A DNA stretch of 35,290 bases from an uncultured Clostridia bacterium (GTDB lineage Bacteria > Bacillota > Clostridia > UBA1212 > SIG427), in assembly GCA_945965275.1 (NCBI GenBank), contig CAMFNB010000013.1, positions 1 to 35,290 on the forward strand. The letters run 5' to 3'. The notes beneath the pieces were generated by a model that searched no databases, had not been told where the DNA came from, and saw nothing but the letters and a program-made list of their open reading frames with translations. The translations under genes were made by a program, and so were the position numbers. This document shows, piece after piece, positions 14,391-21,035 of the stretch (position 1 is the stretch's first letter; each line of letters opens with the position of its first letter).

Positions 14391-15665
14391 TTAAAATGCT
14401 TTTATTACAAAGTTCAAAACTCCGTTTGCTATCTTTTGCTGGTATGCCGCGTTATTGAGATTTTTATCCTCTGTCTCATTCGACGTAAATCCGCATTCGA
14501 GAATTACGCAGGTTCCGGCATTCCAGTTTATTCCTGTGTAATTATCACTCTTAACGGCACTTCTCTTTGTTGCACCGGTTGCATTGCATACCTCGGCAAG
14601 AAGCTCGGAAGCGTACCGGTTATCCCGGTAAGATCTGCTTTTACAGGACGCACTTCCGTCACCGGAGCCTCTTGAGAATGTATCAACACCCGCTGCGGAT
14701 GATGAGTCCGCGCTGTCACAGTGAATGCTGATTGTAATATCCGCACCTGCATTGTTTGCGATTGCTGCTCTCTGCTGATTTGAGAGATGCGTGTCGTTGT
14801 TGTCTCTTGTCATTACAACCTTATATCCGTTTTTCACAAGCGTATCTCTTACCTTCAGTGCAATCTGCAGGTTAGTTATATATTCAGGAATCTTTGTTGA
14901 AACACCTGTTGCGCCTGATGTGTTTTTAAGTTTTGTTGCTCTGCCCCACGGTGAAACGGTTTCGTATCCTGACGGCGGTGTCTTTTGGTGTCCGGGATCA
15001 ATGCATATTATTTTTGCAGGACTCTTGCCTGTCTTCTTTGCCGCGTTCCATCTCTCCGTTAGTTTTTCTCTTGTGGCAGGGCCTACGCTTCCGTCAACTG
15101 AAAGGCCGTTTGACATCTGGAATATCCTTACCATGTTAAGCGTGCCTGCGCCGAAGCTGGCATCCACATCAATATCATAGTTTAAGTTGTATAAAATTTC
15201 CTGAACCCAAAGTACGCCGTCTCCATTTGCTCCTTTTCTTATGCTGGTTGACGGTATGGTAAGATTATCGGGATTGTGTTTAAATGCCTGTCCCGGGGCC
15301 TCCATTGTTGCCTGAGGATTCGGTGTTGGTGTCGGTTCTGCAAGAGCCTCATATTTCTCAATGAGTTTTCCCCTTGTCGCCGGGCCCACGCTTCCGTCAA
15401 CTGAAAGGCCGTTGTCACTTTGGAATTTTTTTACCGTTGCAAGGGTGGCAGGTCCGAAGCTGCCGTCAACACTTATTGTATATCCCAGTGTTTTGAGCAT
15501 GGCCTGAAGCCAGTATGCATCATTTCCCTTTGCACCCTGTCTTACGCTGGTGGTCGGTGTTCTGTAGCTCTCCGGATTACCTGAAGCCGCAAAAGTGTTT
15601 GTTCCCGTGAACATGGACAAAACTATTGCAAAAACTAATATTACAGCGATTTTCTTTTTATTCAT
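14391..15665 (-). CDS. Secreted N-acetylmuramoyl-L-alanine amidase with two peptidoglycan-binding domains
   Basis: 424 residues. A signal peptide (MNKKK, hydrophobic core, FAASG) is followed by two PG_binding_1 repeats (about 38-103 and 138-204), each ending GLSVDGSVGPATR, and joined by a PTPTPNP linker. The C-terminal Amidase_3 domain (about 216-424) has DPGH (His226), Glu261, SIHCDS (His315) and catalytic Glu390 in ILECGF. It cleaves the lactyl-peptide bond of peptidoglycan outside the cell. The start shares one base with the epimerase-like gene (TGATG). Its place in an operon otherwise devoted to lipid and acyl transfer is unusual and suggests cell-envelope remodelling. Confidence 0.92.
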   Translation of the reverse strand: MNKKKIAVILVFAIVLSMFTGTNTFAASGNPESYRTPTTSVRQGAKGNDAYWLQAMLKTLGYTISVDGSFGPATLATVKKFQSDNGLSVDGSVGPATRGKLIEKYEALAEPTPTPNPQATMEAPGQAFKHNPDNLTIPSTSIRKGANGDGVLWVQEILYNLNYDIDVDASFGAGTLNMVRIFQMSNGLSVDGSVGPATREKLTERWNAAKKTGKSPAKIICIDPGHQKTPPSGYETVSPWGRATKLKNTSGATGVSTKIPEYITNLQIALKVRDTLVKNGYKVVMTRDNNDTHLSNQQRAAIANNAGADITISIHCDSADSSSAAGVDTFSRGSGDGSASCKSRSYRDNRYASELLAEVCNATGATKRSAVKSDNYTGINWNAGTCVILECGFTSNETEDKNLNNAAYQQKIANGVLNFVIKAF

Positions 15666-16579
15666 CAGAATTTTTCCGTCACCTTCTGCATTGCTTTTTT
15701 TACGAAAGCTCGCATGTATTTTATCTTGCTCTTTTGGAATTTCTTCCAGCGTTTCGCATATTCATCATAGATTGTGTCACCCGTGGCAAGGAACAATGCC
15801 TCAGCCTGCGCGATATGAAGATTGTGGTAAAAAGGACTGGCTATTCTTTTTTCCATATCATAAATTGTCCAATATCCGTTGTCGTACTTCGGCAATTCCT
15901 TTTTCAGAGTCGCGATTGTTTTTTCATAAGAATCTCTGTATTTTTCATCATCGCAAACCTGTATCATGTCGTAAAGTCCGAACACAGAGAAAATCCATCC
16001 GTTGAGAACAACCGCGCGCGGCTGAAATTCATGAAGAAACAAATCCTCTCCCTCATATCGCGCGGTACCGCCCTCTTCCAGCGGCATAAGCATAAAGTCC
16101 AGAGCTTTCTTTGCAAGAGAAATATATTTGTTGTCTCCTGTCAGCTTGTATGCACGAAGCAGGAGAGACGCGCCCTCACCCTGACACATTGATCCGTAAG
16201 GAGTTTTCGGATAGAGTACAAAGAAGTTGTTCCATCCGCCTTTTTCTTCAAGGTGTGCTTCCGCCCAGTCAACGCAGTTCATGAACTTCTTTTTGTATAC
16301 ATCCTCTCCGGTCTGAAGGTACATGTCATATGCACCTAATCCGTACTGAAAAATTGCTGTCGGAAATTCGATATCCTTGCCGTTCATTCCGCGAACCAGC
16401 GGAACAGCATCTGTTTCAAGAATTTCCTTCTGTATGGTTACCTTGTTTGTGAGGTCATTAAAATATCCCGTAAGTTCTCCGGGTTTAAATGATTTTCCAA
16501 GATTTTGGTCCACATGGTCCGCGCTTTTGCCTGTGAGCATAAGCCACCAGTGGCGAATGTTATATCTGTTAATTGCCAT
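15665..16579 (-). CDS. D-glucuronyl C5-epimerase C-terminal domain protein (PF06662-like)
   Basis: 304 residues from the ATG at 16579, chosen over the GTG at 16585 because GGAG ends 5 bases before the ATG and would overlap the GTG. The sequence has the alpha/alpha-toroid features of glucuronyl C5-epimerases: FPTAIFQYGLGAYDMYLQTG, SMCQGEGASLLLRAYKLTGD and SPFYHNLHIAQAEALFLATG. Animal homologues invert glucuronate in heparan sulfate; bacterial relatives act on heparosan-like polymers or are uncharacterised. No signal peptide is visible, so the protein would be cytoplasmic. It is the first gene after the promoter at 16609-16637. A role in glycolipid or envelope polymer modification is inferred. 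It could instead be a related glycoside-active toroid protein. Confidence 0.8.
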   Translation of the reverse strand: MAINRYNIRHWWLMLTGKSADHVDQNLGKSFKPGELTGYFNDLTNKVTIQKEILETDAVPLVRGMNGKDIEFPTAIFQYGLGAYDMYLQTGEDVYKKKFMNCVDWAEAHLEEKGGWNNFFVLYPKTPYGSMCQGEGASLLLRAYKLTGDNKYISLAKKALDFMLMPLEEGGTARYEGEDLFLHEFQPRAVVLNGWIFSVFGLYDMIQVCDDEKYRDSYEKTIATLKKELPKYDNGYWTIYDMEKRIASPFYHNLHIAQAEALFLATGDTIYDEYAKRWKKFQKSKIKYMRAFVKKAMQKVTEKF

Positions 16580-16608
16580 AAACACTCCGATAAATTTAAT
16601 TGTCTTCT

Positions 16609-16637
16609 ATTATATACCAAAATGCTCAATATGCCAA
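16609..16637 (-). promoter_or_regulatory. Near-consensus housekeeping promoter for the epimerase-amidase-acyl transfer operon
   Basis: On the minus strand TTGGCA (16632-16637), 17 bp, then TATAAT (16609-16614). Transcription would begin near 16602, about 23 bases before the epimerase ATG. Inverted repeats overlap the -35 and extend upstream. Confidence 0.8.
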
Positions 16638-16736
16638 AGTGCAGACAGTCATATTTGATGTCTGTTTTAAGGAATCTGTAAAAACAGACAATAAAAGTGA
16701 TGTCTTTTTTTGCACTTTATCGGGCCGCAGACATCA
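16636..16736. repeat. Nested inverted repeats upstream of the epimerase promoter
   Basis: Three inverted pairs lie in 100 bp. AAAGTGCA (16636-16643) pairs with TGCACTTT (16711-16718). TGTCTGTTTT (16659-16668) pairs with AAAACAGACA (16681-16690). TGATGTCT (16699-16706) pairs with AGACATCA (16729-16736). One outer arm touches the -35. They could be operators or an RNA fold. No coding frame fits here. Confidence 0.6.
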
Positions 16737-16742
16737 TATAAA

Positions 16743-16770
16743 ATGCAGCATGAAACACATCATGCCGCAT
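16743..16770 (-). terminator. Intrinsic terminator after the SPFH gene
   Basis: On the minus strand ATGCGGCATGA and TCATGCTGCAT form an 11-bp stem with one G-U pair around a 6-base loop, followed by TTTATAT. The wobble pairs only in minus-strand RNA; plus-strand RNA would have an A-C mismatch. It lies 24 bp past the SPFH stop. Confidence 0.65.
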
Positions 16771-16794
16771 TTGATTGCCATATCTTTTTTACCG

Positions 16795-17760
16795 TTATTT
16801 ATCGCAACACGGGTCAGCCTTCTTTTCAGGCTTTTCGTTCGGTGCCGGCTTAGTGTTGTCACCGAGACCTGTTGTCTCTGAGAAGAGTACGTTTGACTTA
16901 ACAGCATTTACCGCATCCGTCGGAATAATAATCTTTGAAGCCTTTCCGTTTGACATCTGAACAAGTGCCTCATACTTTTTGAGTTCAAGTACAGCACCGT
17001 CCACGCCTGCATCTTTGAGAGCTTTGAGACCGTCAGCCTCAGCCTTCTTTGCAAGAAAGATTGCCTTTGCTTCACCTTCGGCTTTTGCAATTCTTGCGTC
17101 TCTTTCACCTTCGGCTGCCAAAATCATTGCCTGCTTGTCACCCTCTGCTCTTGTGATTGCAGCTGCCTTGTGACCCTCTGCCTGTAAAAGAGTTTCTCTT
17201 CTGTCACGCTCTGCCTTCATCTGCTTTTCCATGGCATTCTGGATTTCTGCAGGAGGGATGATATTTTTAAGCTCAACTCTTGAGACTTTGATACCCCACT
17301 GGTCTGTTGCCTCGTCAAGAATGGCTGTCATTTTGCCGTTGATTGTATCTCTTGATGTAAGAGTACCGTCAAGCTCAAGTTCACCTACAAGGTTACGAAG
17401 TGTTGTTGCAGTAAGATTCTCAAGTGCCGAGATAGGATTTACTGCTCCGTATGTGTAAAGCTTTGAATCAAAGATTCTGAAATATACGACAGTGTCAATC
17501 TGCATTGTAACATTGTCTTTTGTGATAACAGGCTGCGGCGGTGAGTCAAGAACCTGCTCTTTCAGAGTCACTACCTTTGCAACTCTTGAAATGAACGGAG
17601 CCTTAACATGGATTCCCGCTGACCAGGTTTTCTGGTACTTACCGAGTTTCTCAACCACGTATTCACTTGCCTGAGGAACAATGCGAATGTTAGTGAAAAT
17701 CAAAATGAGCACAACAAGTGCTGCCAACCCAATTAAAACACCTAATAAAATTGATCCCAT
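16795..17760 (-). CDS. SPFH/Band 7 (stomatin-prohibitin) membrane protein
   Basis: 321 residues from the ATG at 17760. This start follows GGGAGGT closely and places the hydrophobic N-terminal anchor (about 3-26) at the beginning; the longer frame to 17787 has no ribosome site. The SPFH domain spans about 30-190 (YVVEKLGKYQKTWSAGIHV, then VTMQIDTVVYFRI). It is followed by an Ala/Glu-rich coiled coil (RAEGDKQAMILAAEGERDA) typical of stomatin/QmcA proteins. The tail ends KKADPCCDK. These proteins form large membrane rings and organise microdomains. It stands alone, with its own terminator, near lipid genes. A hairpin abuts its ribosome site. Confidence 0.92.
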   Translation of the reverse strand: MGSILLGVLIGLAALVVLILIFTNIRIVPQASEYVVEKLGKYQKTWSAGIHVKAPFISRVAKVVTLKEQVLDSPPQPVITKDNVTMQIDTVVYFRIFDSKLYTYGAVNPISALENLTATTLRNLVGELELDGTLTSRDTINGKMTAILDEATDQWGIKVSRVELKNIIPPAEIQNAMEKQMKAERDRRETLLQAEGHKAAAITRAEGDKQAMILAAEGERDARIAKAEGEAKAIFLAKKAEADGLKALKDAGVDGAVLELKKYEALVQMSNGKASKIIIPTDAVNAVKSNVLFSETTGLGDNTKPAPNEKPEKKADPCCDK

Positions 17761-17771
17761 AATTACCTCCC

Positions 17772-17786
17772 TGAGCATTTTGCTCA
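17772..17786 (-). promoter_or_regulatory. Small hairpin abutting the SPFH ribosome site
   Basis: TGAGCA-TTT-TGCTCA is a perfect 6-bp inverted repeat ending directly beside the GGGAGGT ribosome site (17766-17771) in the 5' untranslated region. It could tune ribosome access or protect the mRNA 5' end; no ligand-binding structure is apparent. Confidence 0.45.
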
Positions 17787-17814
17787 ATCATATTTTACCA
17801 AATTTCCGTATAAT

Positions 17815-17841
17815 AAAAAAGGGACTCACTGAGAGTCCCTT
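17815..17841 (-). terminator. Intrinsic terminator after the PdxK-type kinase gene
   Basis: On the minus strand AAGGGACTC-TCAGT-GAGTCCCTT gives a 9-bp stem followed by a T-run and TATTATA. It lies 16 bp past the kinase stop and isolates that gene from the SPFH gene. Confidence 0.9.
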
Positions 17842-17857
17842 AAAATCTGCCTTTTGA

Positions 17858-18700
17858 TTATTTATTCAGTCTCGACACAAGCATCGGCAATGCTTTTTCA
17901 AATTTAACACCATATCTGTGAGTATCATCATCCTGGGTCAGTCTGAGACTTTCGACCACGAAATCCGCAGCAAGTGCCGCTGCGTCAATAAGTGATTCTC
18001 CCTGAAGCACGGCTCCGGTAAAAGCAGCTGCAAAACAGTCTCCGGTACCGTGTGAGGATCTTTCCTGCTTATCGCAGAAATATTCCTGCTTTTTACCGGT
18101 ATCAGTTTCATAAACTACAACGCCGAGCTTTGACGGCTCATAGCTTACTCCCTTAAGAACAATTTTCTTCGCACCGAGTGATTTGAGAGCTCCAAGAAGT
18201 CCGTCAACATACTCACGTGTCTGGCATCCCTCTACATATTCTTTGTCACACATAAAGCAGGCCTCTGTTATATTCGGGAGAATTATGTCTGCCTCTCCGC
18301 AGAGCTCCGCCATTTCATGAGCAAATGCCGAATCAAAGCCGTAATAGAGCTTTCCGTTGTCGGCCATTGCAGGGTCAACTATTTTAAGTCCGCCTTCCTT
18401 GAGAACGTTTTTGAACAGTTCCTTGACATACTCAATCTGTGTGATGCTTCCGAGATAACCCGTATATATGCATTCATAACTGATATCCTCGTCCTGCCAG
18501 TGCTTCATTATTTTCGGTATGTCATCCGTAAGATCACGGAATGTGAAATTCGTAAACCCTCCGGTATGTGTTGAAAGAACCGCAGAAGGTAAAATTGCTG
18601 TTTCGATTCCGCATGCTGAAATAATGGGAAGAGCTACCGTAAGAGAGCACTGTCCGTAGCACGAAATATCCTGAATTGTCATTACTTTTGCATCTGTCAT
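17858..18700 (-). CDS. Pyridoxal/pyridoxamine kinase-like protein (PdxK/PdxY, ribokinase fold)
   Basis: 280 residues. The family markers are QDISCYGQCSLTVALPI near the start, the GYLGS segment (about 80-84), ILPNITEA and the anion-hole/catalytic SHGTGDCFAAAF with the catalytic Asp in GTGD. Pyridoxine kinases phosphorylate B6 vitamers with ATP in the cytoplasm and salvage PLP. The ThiD-like hydroxymethylpyrimidine kinases are close relatives, but the N-terminal SCYGQ and length fit Firmicute pyridoxamine kinases better. It is a single-gene unit with a GAGG ribosome site and its own terminator, divergent from the aromatic operon. That operon ends with a PLP enzyme, but a functional link is not implied. 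Confidence 0.85.
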   Translation of the reverse strand: MTDAKVMTIQDISCYGQCSLTVALPIISACGIETAILPSAVLSTHTGGFTNFTFRDLTDDIPKIMKHWQDEDISYECIYTGYLGSITQIEYVKELFKNVLKEGGLKIVDPAMADNGKLYYGFDSAFAHEMAELCGEADIILPNITEACFMCDKEYVEGCQTREYVDGLLGALKSLGAKKIVLKGVSYEPSKLGVVVYETDTGKKQEYFCDKQERSSHGTGDCFAAAFTGAVLQGESLIDAAALAADFVVESLRLTQDDDTHRYGVKFEKALPMLVSRLNK

Positions 18701-18814
18701 ATCTGTTCCTCTTTCCGGAAAAATATATTATGCATTCAATATATGTCCGCAGCGCCTTACATGCAATAACCAGTTTTCATTCTTTTTTACTTACCAGATT
18801 TCACACAACCGTAC

Positions 18815-18842
18815 AAAAAAGGTCCGACCCGGAAGTCGGTCC
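18815..18842 (-). terminator. Intrinsic terminator left behind a degraded gene
   Basis: On the minus strand GGACCGAC-TTCCGG-GTCGGACC (one A-A mismatch) is followed by six T residues. It lies just downstream of the flavodoxin-like remnant and was probably that gene's terminator. Confidence 0.7.
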
Positions 18843-18865
18843 CCTCTTCGTCCTGTCCGGCAGCG

Positions 18866-18958
18866 CAAAGTCGCGTTTGCAGATGCATAGTAAACCGGAC
18901 TTGCAAGAACCAAGCCGTCTGCCTCACGGAACAGTTCAGCAACTTCGTTTACTGTATC
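18866..18958 (-). pseudogene. Remnant of a flavodoxin-like NAD(P)H/FMN reductase
   Basis: The minus-strand frame contains about 30 residues that fit flavodoxin-fold reductases: VNEVAELFREADGLVLASPV followed directly by YYASANATL, where ADGxVLxSPVYY is the FMN-loop region. Before it come a Cys-rich stretch (VCCQC) and sequence unlike the family; after it the frame runs into arginine-rich sequence and the terminator. Complete members have about 180-200 residues, so both ends are lost. No ribosome site or start precedes it. The rest of the 18701-19049 interval holds the kinase 5' region, this terminator and the aromatic operon promoter. Confidence 0.7.
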
Positions 18959-18976
18959 ATTTATATAGTATAAACA

Positions 18977-19005
18977 TTGACAACACACGGCGATAATCGT
19001 ATAAT
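18977..19005 (+). promoter_or_regulatory. Exact-consensus promoter of the aromatic operon
   Basis: TTGACA (18977-18982), a 17-bp spacer and TATAAT (19000-19005) match the housekeeping sigma consensus at all twelve positions. Transcription should begin near 19012, giving an approximately 190-base leader before aroF. The first transcribed bases form TCGGC-AAAG-GCCGA (19014-19027), a small 5' hairpin. Such a strong promoter fits control downstream by attenuation. Confidence 0.92.
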
Positions 19006-19049
19006 GTACGCAATCGGCAAAGGCCGAAATTACTCGAAAGAGAAATGAT

Positions 19050-19127
19050 ATGAAAAGAAACTGCATTAAAAAGTATTATTGGTTTAGCTTTTACTTTGCG
19101 AATTCAAGTCGTACGGTTAGTTTGTGA
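19050..19127 (+). CDS. Aromatic leader peptide of the attenuator
   Basis: A 25-codon ORF, ATG at 19050 and TGA at 19125-19127, starting MKRNCIKK and continuing YYWFSFYF (codons 9-16, 19074-19097), then ANSSRTVSL. Seven of eight consecutive codons are Tyr, Trp or Phe, far beyond chance and covering all three aromatic amino acids. GAAAGAG (19036-19042) is a modest ribosome site 7 bases upstream. It lies between the exact-consensus promoter and a terminator hairpin in front of a Tyr/Phe/chorismate operon. Its translation, not its product, should be what matters: ribosome stalling reports low charged aromatic tRNA. Confidence 0.88.
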   Translation: MKRNCIKKYYWFSFYFANSSRTVSL

Positions 19128-19174
19128 TGCAGTGAATTACAGTTAAAATCCACGCGGTACAGATTAACCTGTAC
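19111..19174 (+). promoter_or_regulatory. Predicted antiterminator pairing of the aromatic attenuator
   Basis: GTACGGTTAG (19111-19120) can pair with TTAACCTGTAC (19164-19174): ten pairs including one G-U, with one bulged base. This uses the 3' arm of the terminator, so the two folds exclude each other. A ribosome stalled on the aromatic codons (19074-19097) leaves 19111-19120 free; one at the stop codon (19125-19127) covers it. A further 7-bp pairing, ACTGCAT (19060-19066) with ATGCAGT (19127-19133), may act as a pause or protector stem. Confidence 0.65.
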
Positions 19175-19187
19175 CGCATTTTTTATT
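19154..19187 (+). terminator. Attenuator terminator before aroF
   Basis: GCGGTACAG (19154-19162) and CTGTACCGC (19169-19177) form a perfect 9-bp stem around ATTAAC, followed by ATTTTTTATT. It lies between the leader peptide stop and the aroF ribosome site (GGAGGG, 19191-19196), so reading through it is required for expression of the operon. Confidence 0.92.
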
Positions 19188-19203
19188 ATCGGAGGGAAAT
19201 ATC

Positions 19204-20205
19204 ATGATAGTAGTATTGAAGGAAAACGTAGAAAAGGAAAAGCAGGACCAGCTTGTTGATTGGCTCAAGAGCTTAGGCCTCGGAGTACACATCTCAGCAG
19301 GACAGTTCCAGACAGTCTTAGGACTTATCGGAGACACATCAAGTCTCGATATGGACTTGGTTGAAAGCCTTGATATTGTCGACACGGTAAAAAGAGTAAC
19401 AGAAACATTCAAATGCGGTAACAGAAAGTTCCACCCGGAAGACACGGTAGTAAGCGTAGGAGATGTAAAAATCGGCGGCGGCAATTTCTGTATGATTGCA
19501 GGTCCCTGCTCAGTTGAGTCAGAAGAACAGATTATTTCAATCGCAAGGGATGTAAAGGCTGCAGGTGCAAACGTATTAAGAGGCGGAGCATTCAAGCCGA
19601 GAACTTCACCTTATGATTTCCAGGGCCTCGGACATGACGGCCTCGAGATTCTCAAAATCGCAAGACAGGAAACAGGACTTCCCATTATTTCTGAAATAAT
19701 GAATGTATTCGATCTTCCTCTCTTCGAGGATGTTGACATTTTACAGGTCGGTGCGAGAAACATGCAGAACTTCGATCTCTTAAAGGAACTCGGTAAAACA
19801 AATAAACCGATTCTTCTCAAGAGAGGTCTTGCAAATACACTTAAAGAATTTCTCATGAGTGCCGAATATATCATGGCACAGGGTAATGAGAATGTTATCC
19901 TCTGTGAGCGGGGTATCAGAACATACAGCGACTACTTAAGAAACACTCTTGACCTTTCGGCAGTACCGATGCTTCATGAGCTCTCTCACCTTCCGGTTAT
20001 CGTTGACCCGAGCCATGCAACAGGTATCGCAAGAATGGTACCGCCGATGGCAAAAGCAGCAACAGCCTGCGGAGCAGACGGACTTATCATTGAAGTTCAC
20101 AACGATCCTCCGCATGCACTTTGCGACGGCGCTCAGTCATTAAGACCTGAGGATTATGCAAAACTTGTAACAAAAATCAATGCAATCAGGGAGGCAATAA
20201 AGTGA
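19204..20205 (+). CDS. aroF: 3-deoxy-7-phosphoheptulonate (DAHP) synthase, class Ib with N-terminal regulatory domain
   Basis: Catalyses the first step of the shikimate pathway, condensing phosphoenolpyruvate and erythrose 4-phosphate. 333 residues. A ferredoxin-like N-terminal domain (about 1-70), as in the Thermotoga enzyme where it binds Tyr/Phe for feedback inhibition, precedes the TIM barrel. Barrel markers are IAGPCSVES (98-106), [14 protein letters not shown] (128-141), [10 protein letters not shown] and [14 protein letters not shown] precedes the ATG. It is the first structural gene after the attenuator, the logical control point for the whole pathway. It overlaps tyrA by 4 bp. Control is thus likely at two levels, attenuation and allostery. 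Confidence 0.95.
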   Translation: MIVVLKENVEKEKQDQLVDWLKSLGLGVHISAGQFQTVLGLIGDTSSLDMDLVESLDIVDTVKRVTETFKCGNRKFHPEDTVVSVGDVKIGGGNFCMIAGPCSVESEEQIISIARDVKAAGANVLRGGAFKPRTSPYDFQGLGHDGLEILKIARQETGLPIISEIMNVFDLPLFEDVDILQVGARNMQNFDLLKELGKTNKPILLKRGLANTLKEFLMSAEYIMAQGNENVILCERGIRTYSDYLRNTLDLSAVPMLHELSHLPVIVDPSHATGIARMVPPMAKAATACGADGLIIEVHNDPPHALCDGAQSLRPEDYAKLVTKINAIREAIK

Positions 20206-21035
20206 TTGCAGGAATTATAGGGTTGGGATTAATAGGCGGTTCATTTGCCAAGGCTTATCACAGCAAGGGCCACACTGTCTATGCCTTCAACAGAACAAAA
20301 TCAGTAACAGACTTTGCTCTTTTAAGCGGAGACATTGACGGAGAGCTTACTGATGAAAGAATTCCGGAGTGCGATATCATCCTTAACTGCCTGTATCCGC
20401 AGGCTGCAATCAAATGGCTTGAAGACAAAGGTCCCATTATCGGTAAAAAGCCCATCGTAATCGACGGCTGCGGCACAAAGAAGGACATATGCGAAAAAGG
20501 AATGGCGCTTGCCGAAAAATACGGCTTCACATTTGTCGGCGGACATCCTATGGCCGGAACACAGTTTTCAGGATACAAATACGCAAAGGCAACTCTCTAC
20601 AACGGTGCGCCAATGGTTATCGTACCGCCGAAATACGACGATATTGTTTTCCTTGCGCACATAAAAGAATTACTTGAACCGGCAGGGTTCAGAAGCATAA
20701 CAGTTACAACAGCAGACGAACACGATGCGGTTATTGCATTCACATCTCAGCTTGCACATATTGTTTCAAATGCCTATGTAAAAAGCCCTACCTCAAGAAG
20801 ACACGCCGGCATGTCCGCAGGAAGCTACAAGGACCTTACACGTGTAGCATGGCTTAACCCTCAGATGTGGACAGAACTTTTCTTAGAGAACAAGGACAAT
20901 TTGGTTTACGAGCTTGATACCATTATCAGGAGCCTCAAAGAATACAAGGCCGCCATTCAAAGCGAGGACAGCGAAACACTGAGGAAGCTTCTTGAAGACG
21001 GAAAGAGAATAAAAGAGGAGGTGGACGGAAAATGA
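20202..21035 (+). CDS. tyrA: Prephenate dehydrogenase
   Basis: Oxidatively decarboxylates prephenate to 4-hydroxyphenylpyruvate for tyrosine synthesis, using NAD(P). 277 residues, GTG start overlapping the aroF stop (GTGA). The Rossmann motif is IIGLGLIGGS (5-14). The family motif GGHPMAGTQFSGY lies near the middle and SQLAHIVSNAY in the C-terminal helical dimerisation region. There is no fused chorismate mutase or C-terminal ACT domain, so feedback by Tyr, if any, would need another mechanism. Placement directly after aroF, ahead of the common pathway genes, is notable. An arogenate preference cannot be excluded from sequence. Confidence 0.93.
   Translation: MIAGIIGLGLIGGSFAKAYHSKGHTVYAFNRTKSVTDFALLSGDIDGELTDERIPECDIILNCLYPQAAIKWLEDKGPIIGKKPIVIDGCGTKKDICEKGMALAEKYGFTFVGGHPMAGTQFSGYKYAKATLYNGAPMVIVPPKYDDIVFLAHIKELLEPAGFRSITVTTADEHDAVIAFTSQLAHIVSNAYVKSPTSRRHAGMSAGSYKDLTRVAWLNPQMWTELFLENKDNLVYELDTIIRSLKEYKAAIQSEDSETLRKLLEDGKRIKEEVDGK

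Noticed and set aside
17761-17787. N-terminal extension of the SPFH gene.
   Set aside because: The ribosome site GGGAGGT and the hairpin lie inside it; the ATG at 17760 starts the membrane anchor normally.
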